From: Delphinapterus leucas
Taxonomy: Eukaryota > Chordata > Mammalia > Artiodactyla > Monodontidae
Direction of reading: 5' to 3'
NCBI RefSeq assembly: GCF_002288925.2
Contig: NW_022098000.1
Span: forward strand, 1,994,494 to 2,058,493
DNA: 64,000 bases
Positions 35,760 to 47,272 of this stretch are shown one piece after another. Below the pieces are notes generated by a model. That model was not told where the DNA came from and searched no databases. It saw nothing but the letters and a program-made list of their open reading frames with translations. A program made the translations under genes and the position numbers. The stretch's first letter is position 1, and the number at the start of each line of letters is the position of its first letter.

Positions 35760-36560
35760 GGTCCCATGTTCTCCTCCCTCTTCTAAATACTTGCCCCTTC
35801 AATTATTTCCTTATTCCCATAAACCTCGTTTCTCCCTGACCGATAAATATTGCTCACCTTTCCAGCCTTTGGGGAAAAATGAAACACTTGCTTCAACCAT
35901 GACACTCATGGGTACAGTCCCCTTTCCTCCTCGCTCTGCCAAGAGCAGTCTACGCTCCCTGTATGCCCACAGCCTCGTTCCGCATTTCCTCCTCAACCCC
36001 CACCCCAGGGATAGACTTGCATCTGTACCACTGCAAGGTGGGGGCTGAGCCACTTATGGCTCCCATGCACCTAATCCAACTGACGTGAGAAGATTCTGAC
36101 CTGACTTCCCTACGCGTTTAACAGTGTTCACCTTTCTGAAAGCTTTCCCTTAGCATTGTTGATGCCACCACCCCTTGCTGTGCTCCTGTTTCACTTAAGA
36201 TTGCTCCCTGGTGTCTTTACTGGCTTCCCTTTTAACTTATCTCCTCCTTCCATCACAGATCACTTAAACACTAACTTCTATGGGTTCTATTCAGGGCCAT
36301 TTCCCCTTTTCTTGTCACTCTATATTCTCTCATTGAGTGATCTCAACCATCCCCCTGATTTTAACCACCCCTATATAGTGGAGATTAGCAAATGTCTCTC
36401 TATAAACCTCGCTCTCAAACTGCGGGTCTATATTCAGCTACTTACTAAACACCCCCCATACGCTCCACCAGCATCTCAACTTTAAAATGTCTTAACCCAC
36501 TGAACCTACGATCCCAGCAGTCCAATTCACCCCCTTGTCCTCCTTTACTCTCCTTCACGG
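35760..36560 (+). mobile_element. L2/CR1-like ORF region, diverged
   Basis: The core at 36280-36480 (CACTCTATATTCTCTCATTG AGTGATCTC, then CTCTCAAACTGCGGGTCTAT) follows the L2 order 'ctctccctgggtgatctc ... gaactccagactc'. The outer parts are less certain. Confidence 0.5.
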
Positions 36561-36764
36561 TCACTGACAACATCCTCCCCCAAGTGAGATCAAAGTTCAG
36601 TCCAATCATCTGAGCAGCCACTGTGAGCCACCACTGTGCTAGGGGGTGTGGAATCCAAACAACCACTTCATGGCCTCATCACTTAAGGAAATGTACTTTG
36701 TGTTTAATTCCATTCAAAAGGTTACAAATGTTGTAATGTGTTTAAGTGCCTATCTCTCAAATGA

Positions 36765-36870
36765 AATCAAAACTGTAAATTCCTTGAGAACAGAAATTGT
36801 CTTTTTTTTTTTTTTTTAATCCCCGGCACATAATAGGTGCTCAGTTACTGATGGATGCTACTAACGAATA
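36765..36870 (+). mobile_element. L2 3' end
   Basis: CTTGAGAACAGAAATTGTCT, a T run, then CCCCGGCACATAATAGGTGC TCAGT. Confidence 0.7.
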
Positions 36871-37944
36871 GCTTACATTTCCATAAGAGATTGAAGCAAA
36901 ATGCTTTCTGTGGTTAATTTAACTTTTAATTATATAACTAGGTTCAACTAAGAAAATCTGGACACATCACTTCTACATCCTCAGAATGATATATATTGTT
37001 AAGCAATATACTAAATTATTAGGTTGGCAAAGTGTTATACTAATTCTCTTTGAATGCCTAAGTCCTGTAAAATGACTTGAGAATTTCTCTGTATTGCTAC
37101 TTCAATTTTTGCGGGTATTGGTATCACCTCCCAAATTAGTTTTATTGACAAACTTAATTAAAACACTACTCATCATTCCTCTTTGATCATCAGAGGCACT
37201 AAACAAAATTAGATCTAATAATGATTTCAGTTTCAACCTCCTAATATCCACCACCCCTTCTAGGTTATATTTAAACTATACAGTTCATGCAAATCAATGA
37301 TGATTATTTTTTCCTAACAAGATTATCATTAGCATCTTTCAAGCCAAACAGTATTCTTTCCTATTTTGACCTAAGCAAAAGGAAGGTAAAAGAAAAACAT
37401 TACATTTAGACAGCCAAGAGACAATTCAATATACTTGAAAGCCTTTCCACAAGGTTACTTTTTGTAACAGGAAGTGTCCAACTATGCACATCAGCTGCCA
37501 CCCTACATACAGATGTCTCTGACATGGTAAAAAAAACAAGAAACCATTTGGTTTAATAATAATAATAAGAGAAGCAACATCAGTTGGTGCATACTACACG
37601 TAGCATCTAGCCCTGGTTGCTTAGCAAACAGCCACAAGTGACTTCCACAGAGAATGAAAGCCCTAAATGAATGTACAGTTTGTGCAAGTTTCAAGGACTC
37701 AAGAAGATGTGTCAGTAGTTAATCTAAACTCTAGTTGACAATGACCGCACTGGGGTGGAGGAAGGAGAATCCACATTATCTCACAGAATCAAGCACTGAC
37801 TAGATGTGAGATCCAGTCCTTTAGGTCTATGTCTTCTGACCCAATGGTTTTATAGGGGAAAGAACTGTAACAATATGATTATTATAAATTATAAAAACTT
37901 TATGCAGAAAAAAACCAACAAAATATCACTGGTATAACACGTAT

Positions 37945-38560
37945 TCATTCATTCAACAAAACACATAATGAAGACCTATCATGAAAAGCACTGTGCAGCT
38001 CTGGAGCAGCTCATACTATAATGGAGAAATCAGGCAAGGAAACAAGCGATTACAATATCATAGGTTCTGTAACATGGGGAGCCAGGCAGTATTACGGGAA
38101 CACAAATAAACACCTGAGAGGGAGATGGGGCAGGGGAGGGAGGGTGAGAACCAAGTGGTCAGGGAGAGCTCATCAGAGGAGGCGAACAAGAACAAGCAAC
38201 ATTAGTCAAATCACAGAGGTGGAGGAAGGGGAAAAGAGCATTCCGGGCAGAAGGAAATTATCTGCAAGGGCACTGAGGAGAGCAAGGGCATGTTACACTG
38301 GAGGAGCTTCAGGGCACCTGCTGGCAGGAGAAGTCAGGGCGTCAGTACTGACAGAAAGTCCAAAGGGCCAGGCCAGCTCCTTCCAGAAGGACCTCATCTG
38401 CCAGGCTGCGAAGTTCTCACTTCATCCCGGGGGAAATGCAGGAGACAGAATGCTTTTAAACCAAGGAATAATATAATGACTGCAGCAGTGATGTGAAATA
38501 GAGAGGGCAAATCGGGCAAAGATAAGAGGCCACCAGAAGGAGATGCTCAGGCTGAGATTG
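37945..38560 (-). mobile_element. L2 fragment
   Basis: ATTCATTCATTCAACAAAAC, then GAGCATTCCGGGCAGAAGG, GCACTGAGGAGAGCAAGGGC and ACCAAGGAATAATATAATGA follow the reversed L2 order over ~600 bp. The 151-codon open frame across it is incidental. Confidence 0.75.
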
Positions 38561-38999
38561 GGAGGAGAGGGGGGCAGGGGAGTGACTCACTAACACAGAG
38601 CTCTCAGAAATTTAACAACTCTGTACAGTACTCATGCTCCTCAGTCCCTGGTGAAGTGTTAGTCTGGACCCCACCCTCCCCAACTGGAGAGGAGGACAGG
38701 AGAGGAGGAAAAGAGGGAGCAGGGAGGCAGGGGAGGAGGAAAATGAAGAACACTGAAAGACACTGGAAATTAACGTCCATGCCAATTTCTGAAGGAGCGT
38801 AGCATTCTAGGTTTCAAAAAAATAAAAAGAAACCATAGAGGAAAACACTAAAGGTGCTTGGCTGCATATAACTTGAAAATGTAGGTATGTTGGATAATGC
38901 AACATAATAAAAAACTCTCAGAAAAAAAAACGTTTGTAACAAATATAACGAAGAGTCACTATCCTTTATATCTAAAGCATGTAAGATCAAATAATCAAA

Positions 39000-39670
39000 A
39001 GATGCTATCAATAAATGGGCAAAGATAGTTAATCCCACCTCAAAAAAATGGATAACAAAATGATTTAAAATCATTCTTAATAATTATCAGTGCAAAGTAC
39101 ATGATACCAACAGTATCTCTATGGTAAACCTATTAAATTAGCAACTGTTTTAGCTGCCCCTTCTTGTTCAGAGTACAGCAACATGGGGGATCTTATATGA
39201 AAACACAAGTAGAATAAGGTTTTTGAAAAAGAAATAAATATACTTAAATCTTTAAAAGGGTTCATATGCTTTCACAAATTCCACTTCTGAAAACCCATGC
39301 TAAGGAAACAATCAAAAATACAGATAAAGATTTACATACCACATTTTTTACACTAGTGAAAAGAATGAAAAATGGTCTAAATGCTCCCCAAAGAATGATA
39401 AATATACTATAGGACACCCATACAAGAAAATATCATATAATCATGAAAAACTATGTTTGTGGACAGATTTTAGTAACAGAAAAAATGAAAAAAATAGTGA
39501 ATTATATAAAAGTATAATTACAACACTCAGTTTTAAAACAGCACAGAGGAAAGCAGTATTATTTCTGAATAGTGATGATAGGTTTTTCCTCCTCCTTTCC
39601 TGTATTTTCAAAGTTTGTTTTTTAAATAATGAGGATAAATTATTTTTGTATTTAGAAAACAAATATAACT
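39000..39670 (+). mobile_element. Old L1M ORF2 tail / 3' UTR
   Basis: Contains AATAAATGGGCAAAGA, TTCCACTTCTGAAAACCC, AATGGTCTAAATGCTCCCC and CATATAATCATGAAAAACTA, recognisable L1 ORF2 C-terminal and 3' UTR landmarks with many indels. Confidence 0.65.
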
Positions 39671-40025
39671 TACTTCAACTACCCCCAACAAAATATGTGC
39701 AGGTTCCCATAGTTTGTCTTAGCCTCGCAGTTAATTAAGCAAATAGCTCATTCCTTTGAGATCTTTCTGAACTCAGTCATCACCACTCATTTTAACTTCA
39801 ACTTATCAACCAGTTCTACATACTTTTATAGAATTAAAAGAACTTTCTATAGTACCCTGAAGTCAAGGGTAACAAGCGCATTGCACTACGAACTTCAACT
39901 TAAATCAGAGAATGACAAAAAAAAGAAAAAAGAAAGGCTTTGTAAAGTTTTTAGACATCGAAGAGGCTTTAACCACTGTAATGCAGGTGGATTTACAAGT
40001 TTGACAGGCTGGGCCTTTGTATTAC

Positions 40026-40093
40026 CTGAGGTGGTTGAGCAGAGGCTGGAGTCTCTCATCCGACTGCACAGCGGGCAAGGACCTGGCTGTTAA
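40026..40093 (-). CDS. PRIM2: PRIM2 internal coding exon (first of three in window)
   Basis: This 68-bp exon of the DNA primase large subunit (p58) reads [20 protein letters not shown] followed by HLS on the minus strand. PRIM2 pairs with PRIM1 and DNA polymerase alpha in the nucleus to make RNA primers for replication. The acceptor is CTTTCAG and the donor GTAAT. The exon opens in phase 0 and ends with two bases of a Ser codon, completed by the first base of the exon at 19073. From my memory of human PRIM2 it covers roughly residues 232-254, in the N-terminal/linker half before the iron-sulfur domain. No frame lesion is seen. The preceding exon was not found between 40094 and 64000, so it should lie beyond the window. 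Identification is by remembered family sequence; the splice signals and frame are read directly. Confidence 0.93.
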
Positions 40094-40176
40094 CTGAAAG
40101 CAGAGAAGGGGGTGAGTAACCACAGCAAACGCCTCAGACTGAACTCATCTGAACTACACGCAATATGAGGACCCGG

Positions 40177-40390
40177 GGCTTCCCTGGTGGCACAGTGGTT
40201 GAGAGTCCGCCTGCTGATGCAGGGGACACGGGTTCGTGCCCCGGTCCAGGAAGATCCCACATGCCGTGGAGCGGCTGGGCCCGCAAGCCATAGCTGCTGA
40301 GCCTGCGCGTCCAGAGCCTGTGCTCCGCAACGGGAGAGGCCACAACAGTGAGAGGCCCGCGCACCGCGAAAAAAAAAAAAAAAAAAAAAA
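40177..40390 (+). mobile_element. CHR-2-type SINE
   Basis: Exact 12-bp TSD ATGAGGACCCGG at 40165-40176 and 40391-40402; ~20-base A tail. It lies 84 bases upstream, in PRIM2 sense, of the exon at 40026-40093, in the opposite orientation to PRIM2. Confidence 0.97.
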
Positions 40391-40441
40391 ATGAGGACCC
40401 GGAGAGCGGAAGGAGATGGGAGGGTTCCTAAAATGTAAGAA

Positions 40442-40452
40442 CACTGTTCTTT
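40442..40452. repeat. TSD of minus-strand L1 (left)
   Basis: CACTGTTCTTT, identical to 46869-46879; the L1 poly(A), seen as a T run, follows. Confidence 0.85.
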
Positions 40453-41073
40453 TTTTTTTGTTTTTTTTAACATCTTTATTGGAGTATAATTACTTTAAAA
40501 TGTTGTGTTAGTTTCTGCTGTATAACAAAGTGAATCAGCTATACATATACATATATCCCCATATCCCCTCCCTCTTGTGTCTCCCTCCCACCCTCCCTAT
40601 TCCACCCCTCTAGGTGGTCACAAAGCACCGAGCTGATCTCCCTGGGCTATGCGGCTGCTTCTCACTAGCTGTCTATTTTACATTTCGTAGTGTATATATG
40701 TCAATGGCCCTCTCTCACTTCGTCCCACCTTACCCTTCCCCCTCCCTGTGTACTCAAGTCCATTTTCTGCATCTGTGTCTTTATTCCTATCCTGCCCCTA
40801 GGTTCATCAGAAGCAGTTTTTTTGTAGATTCCATATATATGTTTTAGCATATGGTATTTGTTTTTTCTCTTTCTGACTTACTTCACTCTGTATGACAGAC
40901 TCTAGGTCCATCCACCTCACTACAAATAACTCAATTTCGTTTCTCTTTATGGCTAATATTCCATTGTATATATGTGCCACATCATATCCATTCATCTGTT
41001 GATGGACACTTAGGTTGCTTCCATGTCCTGGCTATTGTAAACAGTGCTGCAGTGAACATTGTGGTACATGACT

Positions 41074-41280
41074 TTTTTTTTTTTTTTTTGCAGTACACGG
41101 GCCTCTCACCGCTGTGGCCCCTCACGCTGTGGAGCACAGGCTCCAAATGCGCAGGCCCAGCGGCCATGGCCCACGGGCCCAGCTGCTCCACGGCACGTGG
41201 GCCCTCCCGGACCAGGGCACGAACCCGCGTCCCCTGCATCGGCTGGCGGACCCCCAACCACTGCGCCACCAGGGAAGCCC
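41074..41280 (-). mobile_element. CHR-2-type SINE nested in L1
   Basis: TSD CATGACT at 41067-41073 and 41281-41287 within L1 ORF2 C-terminal sequence. Head at 41280. Confidence 0.95.
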
Positions 41281-42718
41281 CATGACTCTTTGTGAATTAC
41301 GGTTTTCTCAGGGCATATGCCCAGTAGTGGGATTGCTGGGTCGTATGGTAGTTCTATTTTTAGTTTTTTAAGGAACTTCCATACTGTTTTCCATAGTGGC
41401 TATATCAATTTACATTCCCACCAACAGTACAAGAGGGTACCTTTTCTTCACACCCTCTCCAGCATTTATTGTCTATAGACTTTTTGATGATGGCCATTCT
41501 GACTGGTGTGAGGTGATACCTCATTGTAGTTTTGATTTGCATTTCTCTAATGATTAGTGATGTTGAGCATCCTTTCATGTGTTTGTTGGCAATCTGTATA
41601 CCTTATTTGGAGAAATGTCTATTTAGGTCTTTGGGCCATTTATTGATTGGGTGGTTTGTTTTTTTGCTATTGAGCTGCATGAGCTGCCTGTATATTTTGG
41701 AGATTAATCCGTTGTCAGTTGCTTCATTTGCAAATATTTTCTCCCATTCTAAGGGTTATCTTTTCATCTTCTTTAGGGTTTCCTTTGCTGTGCAAAAGCT
41801 TTGAAATTTCATTAGGTTCCATTTATTTTTGTTCTTACTTACATTTCTCTAGGACGTGGGTCAAAATGGATCTTGCTGTGATTTATGTCATAGAGCATTC
41901 TGCCTGTTTTCCTCTAAGAGTTTGATAGTGTCTGGCCTTACATTTAGGACTTTAGTCCATTTTGAGTTTATTTTTGTGTATGGTGTTAGGGAGTGTTCTA
42001 AATGCATTCTTTTAAATGTAGCTGTCTAGTTTTCCCAGCACCACTAATTGAAGGGGCTGTCTCTTCTCCATTGTATATTCTTTGCCTCCTTTATCAAAGA
42101 TAAGGTGACCATATGTGTGTGGGTTTACCTCTGGGCTTTCTATGCTGTTCCATTGATCTATATTTCTGTTTTTGTGCCAGTACCATACTGTCTTGATTAC
42201 TGTAGCTTTGTAGTACAGTCAGGGACCCTAATTGCTCCACCTCTGTTTTTCTTCCTCAAGATTGCTTTGGCTATTTGCGGTCTTTTGTGTTTCCATACAA
42301 ATTGTGAAATTTTTTGTTTTACTTCTGTGAAAAATGCCAGTGGTAGTTTGATAGGGATTGCACTGAATCTGTAGATTGCTTTGGGTAGTAGAGTCATTTT
42401 CACAATGTTGATTCTTCCAATCCAAGAACATGGTATATCTCTCCCTCTGTTTGTATCGTCTTTAATTTCTTTCACCAGTGTCTTATAGTTTTCTGCATAC
42501 AGGTCTTTTGTCTCCTTAGGTAGGTTTATTCCTAGGTATTTTATTCTTTTTGTTGCAATGGTAAATGAGAGTGTTTTCTTGATTTCACTTTCAGATTTTT
42601 CATCATTAGTATATAGGAATGCCAGAGATTTCTGTGCATTCATTTTGTATCCTATTACTTTATCAAATTCATTGATTAGCTCTAGTAGTTTTCTGGTAGC
42701 ATCTTTAGGATTCTCTAT

Positions 42719-42752
42719 GTATCTATCTATCTATCTCTATCTATCTCTCATG
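42719..42752. repeat. (TATC)n microsatellite inside L1 ORF2
   Basis: Run of TATCTATC repeats with TCTC interruptions immediately downstream, on the L1 strand, of the FADD codons. The other L1 has unexpanded sequence here. Confidence 0.85.
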
Positions 42753-43818
42753 TCATCTGCAAACAGTGACAGTATTACTTCTTCTTTTCCGACTTGGATT
42801 CCTTTTCTTTCTTTTTCTTCTCTGACTGCTGTGGCTAAAACTTCCAAAACTATGTTGAATAACAGTGGTGAGAGTGGGCAACCTTGTCTTGTTCCTGATC
42901 GTAGAGGAAATGCTTTCAGTTTTTCACCATTGAGAATAATGTCTGTTATGGGTTTGTCATATATGGCCTTTATTATGTTGACGTAAGTTCCCTCTATGCC
43001 TACTTTCTGGAGGCTTTCTATCACAAATGGGTGTTGAAATTTGTCAAAAGCTTTTTCTGCATCTACTGAGATGATCATATGGTTTTTATCCTTCAATTTG
43101 TTAATATGGTGTATCACATTGATTGATTTGCGTATATTGAGGAATCCTTGCATTCCTGGGATACACCCCACTTGATCATGGTATATGATCCTTTTAATGT
43201 GCTGTTGGATTCTGTTTGCCAGTATTCTGTGGAGGATTTTTGCATCTATGTTCATCAGTGATATTGGCCTGTAGTTTTCTTTCTTTGTGACATCCTTGTG
43301 TGGTTTTGGTATCAGGGTGATGGTGGCCTTGTAGAATGAGTTTGCTATACTTTGGAAGAGTTTGAGAAGGGATGTGTTAGCTTTTCTCTAAATGTTTCAT
43401 AAAATTCGCCTGTGAAGCGATCTGGCCCTGGGCTTTTGTTTGTTGGAATATTTTTAATCAAAGTTTCAATTTCAGTGCTTGTGATTGGTCTGTTTATATT
43501 TTCTATTTCTTCCTGGTTCAGTCTCCGAACTTTGTGCTTTTCTAAGAATTTGTCCATTTCTTCCAGGTTGTCCATTTTATTGGCATAGAGTTGCTTGCAG
43601 TAATCTCTCATGATCCTTTGTATTTCTACAGTGTCAGTTATTACTTCCCTTTTTCATTTCTAATTCTGTTGATTTGAGTCTTCTCCCTTTTTTTCTTGAA
43701 GAGTCTGGCTAATGGTTTATCAATTTTGTTTATCTTCTCAAAGAACTAGCTTTTAGTTTTATTGATCTTTGCTATCGTTCACTTCATTTCTTTTTCATTT
43801 ATTTCTGACCTGATTTTT

Positions 43819-44019
43819 TTTTTTTTTTCGGTACGCAGGCCTCTCACTGTTGTGGCCTCTCCCGTTGCGGAGCACAGGCTCCAGATGCGCAGGCTCAGCG
43901 GCCATGGCTCACGGGCCCAGCCGCTCCGCGGCATGTGGGATCTTCCCAGACCGGGGCACGAACCCATGTCCCCTGCATTGGCAGGCCGACCCTCAAGCAC
44001 TGCACCACCAGGGAAGCCC
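43819..44019 (-). mobile_element. CHR-2-type SINE nested in L1
   Basis: Exact 15-bp TSD TCTGACCTGATTTTT at 43804-43818 and 44020-44034, both derived from L1 ORF2. Confidence 0.96.
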
Positions 44020-44541
44020 TCTGACCTGATTTTTATGATTTCTTTCCTTCTGCTAACTTTGGGTTTCTTTCGTTCTTCTTTCTCTAACTGCTTTAGGTGT
44101 AAGGTTAGGTTGTTTATTTGAGATTTTTCTTGTTTCTTGAGGTAGGACTGTATTGCTACACACTTCCCTTTTAAAACTGCTTTTGCTGTATCCCATTGGT
44201 TGTGGGTCATCTTGTTTTCAGTGTCATTTGTTTCTAAGTATTCTCTGATTTCCTCAGTGATCTCTTGGTTATTTGGTAGTGTATTGTTTAGCCTCCATGT
44301 GTCTGTACTTTTTACAGATCTTTTCCTGTAATTGATAACTAGTCTCATAGCGTTGCGGTTGGAAAAGTTGCTTGATACGATTTAAATTTTCTTAAATTTA
44401 CCAAGGTTTGATTTGTGACCCAAGATATGATCTATCCTGAAGAATGTTCCATGAGCACTTGAGAAGAAAGTATATTCTGTTGTTTTTGGATGGAATGTCA
44501 TATAAATATTAATTAAGTCCATCTTGTTTAATGTATCATTT

Positions 44542-44748
44542 TTTTTTTTTTTTTTTTTGCATACACGGGCCTCTCACTGTTGTGGCCTCTCCCGTTGCGG
44601 AGCACAGGCTCCGGACGTGCAAGCTCAGAAGCCATGGCTCATGGGCCTAGCCGCCTGCGGCTTATGAGATCTTCCCAGACTGGGGCACGAACCCATGTCC
44701 CCTGCATCGGCAGGCTGACTCACAACCACTGCGCCATCAGGGAAGCCC
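44542..44748 (-). mobile_element. CHR-2-type SINE nested in L1
   Basis: Exact 13-bp TSD TAATGTATCATTT at 44529-44541 and 44749-44761, in the L1 endonuclease region. A few bases are missing in the body (CCGCCTGCGGCTTATGAG). Confidence 0.96.
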
Positions 44749-45317
44749 TAATGTATCATTTAAAGCTTGTGCTTCCGTATTTATTTTCATTTTGGATGAT
44801 CTGTCATTGGTGAAAGTGGGGAGTTAAAGTCCCCTACTATGATTGTGTTACTGTCAATTTCCCCTTTTATGGCTGTTAGCATTTGCCTTATGTATTGAGG
44901 TGCTCCTATGTTGGATGCATAAATATTTACAATTGTTATATCTTCTTCTTGGATTGATCCCTTAATCATTATATAGTGTCCTTCTTTGTCTCTTGCAATA
45001 GTCTTTATTTTAAAGTCTATTTTGTCTGATATGAGAATTGCTACTCCAGCCTTCTTTTGATTTCCATTTGCATGCAATATCTTTTTCCATCCCCTCACTT
45101 TCAGTCTGTATGTGTACCTAGGTCTGAAGTGGGTCTCTTGTAGACAGCATATATATGGGTCTTCTTTTTGTATCCATTCAGCCAGTCTATGTCTTTTGGT
45201 TGGAGCATTTAATCCATTTACATTTAAGGTAATTATCGATATGTTTGTTTCTATTACCATTTTCTTAATTGTTTTGGGTTTGTTATTAAAGTCTTTTGCT
45301 TCTCTTGTGTTTCCTGC

Positions 45318-46207
45318 CTAGAGAAGTTCCTTTAGCATTTGCTGTGAAGCTGGTTTGGTGATACTGAATTCTCTTAGCTTTTGCTTGTCTGTAAAGGTTT
45401 TAATTTCTCTGTGGAATCTGAATGAGATCCTTGCTGGGTAGAGTAATCTTGTTTGTAGGTTTTTCCCTTTCACCCCTTTAAATATGTCCTGCCACTCCCT
45501 TCCGGCTTGCAGAGTTTGTGCTGAAAGATCAGCTCTTAACCTTATGGGGATTCCCTTGTATGTTAATTGTTGCTTTTCTCTTGATGCTTTTAATATGTTT
45601 TCTTTGTATTTAATTTTTGACAGTTTGATTAATATGTGTCTTGGTGTGTTTCTCCTTGTATTTATCCTGTATGGGACTCTCTGTGTTTCCTGGACATGAT
45701 TGACTATTTCCTTTCCCATATTAGGGAGGTTTTCAACTATTATCTCTTCAAATATTTTCTCAGTCCCTTTCTTTTTCTCTTCTTCTTCTGGGACCCCTAT
45801 AATTCGAATGTTGGTGTGTTTAATGTTGTCCCAGAGGTCTCTGAGACTGTCCTCAATTCTTTTCATTCTTTTTTCTTTATTCTGTTCTGCGGTAGTTATT
45901 TCCACTATTTTATCCTCCAGGTCACTTATCCGTTCTTGTACCTCAGTTATTCTACTGTTGAGTCCTTCTAGAGAAGTTTTAATTTCAATTATTGTGTTGT
46001 TCATCATTGTTTATTTGCTCTTTAGTTCTTCGAGGTCCTTGTTAAGCGTTTCTTGTATTCTCTCCATTCTATTTCCAAGATTTTCGATCATCTTTACTAT
46101 CATTATTCTGAATTCTTTTTCAGGTAGACTGCCTATTTCCTCTTCATTCATTTCGTCTGGTGGGTTTTTACATTGCTCCTTCATCTGCTGTGTTTCTGTC
46201 TTCTCAT
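45318..46207 (-). pseudogene. L1 ORF1 remnant in minus-strand L1
   Basis: The family ATG is at 46205-46207. An in-frame TAA in the coiled-coil region, near 46010, cuts it. The remaining 229 codons (46007-45318) are open, with ITEVQERISDLEDKIVEITT (coiled coil), NIRIIGVPEEEEKKKGTEKI (RRM) and QQMLKELL at the end. Confidence 0.9.
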
Positions 46208-46868
46208 TTTGCTTACCTTATTGTGTTTGGGGTCTCCTTTTCGCAGGCTGCAGGTTCGTAGTTCCTGTTGTTTTTGGGGTCTGCCCCCAGTGGGTAAGGT
46301 TGGTTCAGTGGGTTGTGTAGGCTTCCTGGTGGAGGGGAGTAGTGTCTGTGTTCTGGTGGATGAAGCTGGATCTTGTCTTTCTGGTGGGCTACGCCACATC
46401 CCGTGGTGTGTTTTGGGGTGTCTGTGAACTTAGTATGATCTTAGGCAGCCTCTTTGCTAATGGGTGCAGTTGTGTTCCTGTCCTGCTAGTTGTTTGGCAT
46501 GGGCGTCCAGCACTGGAGTTTGCTGACCGTTGGGTGTGCTGGGTCTTAGCGTTGAAATGGAGATCTCTGGGAGAGTTCTTGCCAATTGACATTACATGGG
46601 GCTGGGAGGCCCTTCATGATCCAATGTCCTGAATTCGGCTCTCCCACCTCAGAGGCTCAGGCCTGACAGCCGGCCCGAGCACCAAGACCCTGTCAGCCAC
46701 ACGGCCAGGGACGTGGGGAGTTTCTTCCCTTTTGGGAAGTCTGAGGTCTTCTGCCAGCATTCAGTAGGTGTTCTGTAGGAGTTATTCCTCATATAGATGT
46801 ATTTTTTTATATTTGTGGGAGAAGGTGATTTCCAAGTCTTACTCCTCTGCCATCTTGAAGGTCCTTCC

Positions 46869-46879
46869 CACTGTTCTTT
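46869..46879. repeat. TSD of minus-strand L1 (right)
   Basis: CACTGTTCTTT next to the 5' end of the element, which shows that the insertion is not 5'-truncated. Confidence 0.85.
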
Positions 46880-47272
46880 GTTTAATCAAAGAATTGTATA
46901 GAAATCTGATCCATTCTGTGATAAAAGCTATCCATATGACCCTAGGTTTGTAGAGTATGCCCCTGAGTTTGGAAGTAAAAAAAAAGGAAACAAAACAAAG
47001 AATAAGAGGGGAGTATCTACCTGAGCTCATGAAAAAACCTCTAGCCATGAAAATATTATCTTTGCAAATAAAAATGAAAAAACTTCTAAATTTACAGCAA
47101 CCAACCTTACAGCACTGAATCCTGGGATGATGAAGAAATTGGGGAGAGAGACTTTCATTTATAGCTAAGTCACTGTGAAACTGGTTACACAAGGAAGTGT
47201 ATGTACACACATACATACACACACATATGCATTCCTTCATTTCGACGACCATGTTACTGTAAGAAACCAAGA

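Larger units (their letters stand above)
19074..40025 (-). other. PRIM2: PRIM2 intron, 20.9 kb
   Basis: Complete long intron (donor GTAAT, acceptor TTTTTAG). It holds an RPS7 retropseudogene, CHR SINEs, hAT and MLT1 elements, L2, MIR and old L1 pieces, and G-rich and TG-rich tracts. Stretches where I recognise nothing: 19080-19440, 19800-20690, 20870-21670, 22265-22930, 23510-26000 (a G+C-richer patch at 23960-24380 has no usable frame), 28000-29050, 29520-29930, 30060-30450, 30660-31330, 31540-32045, 33140-33440, 33980-35045, 35305-35610, 36870-37940, 38560-38990 and 39670-40025. Confidence 0.9.
40807..45260 (-). pseudogene. L1 ORF2 remnant in minus-strand L1
   Basis: It starts [20 protein letters not shown] shortly after the ATG at 45260 and has the endonuclease Glu (QETHF) and VGDFNSPLS. 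It is then interrupted by two SINEs (44542-44748, 43819-44019) and many stops. RT blocks are readable at 43611-43345 and 43255-42737, including LSLFADDM. The sequence after FADDM is replaced by a GATA-type microsatellite expansion. A third SINE at 41074-41280 breaks the C-terminal region. Confidence 0.93.
40453..46868 (-). mobile_element. L1 retrotransposon, complete ends, 5' UTR lacking 1.77 kb
   Basis: Minus-strand L1 that runs from the family 5' end (CTTCAAGATGGCAGAGGAG from 46860) to its A-tail (T run after 40452). It is flanked by an 11-bp TSD, CACTGTTCTTT, at 40442-40452 and 46869-46879. Three CHR SINEs are nested in it. After removing them it is about 5.8 kb. Its 5' UTR joins the first ~165 bases directly to the last ~500 bases at 46704/46705. 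Many stops and shifts in both ORFs make it older and more decayed than the 56-64 kb copy. It lies in the same orientation as PRIM2. Confidence 0.95.

Noticed and set aside
38021..38476. 151-codon plus-strand open frame
   Set aside because: It lies over an L2 fragment and is explained by G/A-rich repeat sequence.
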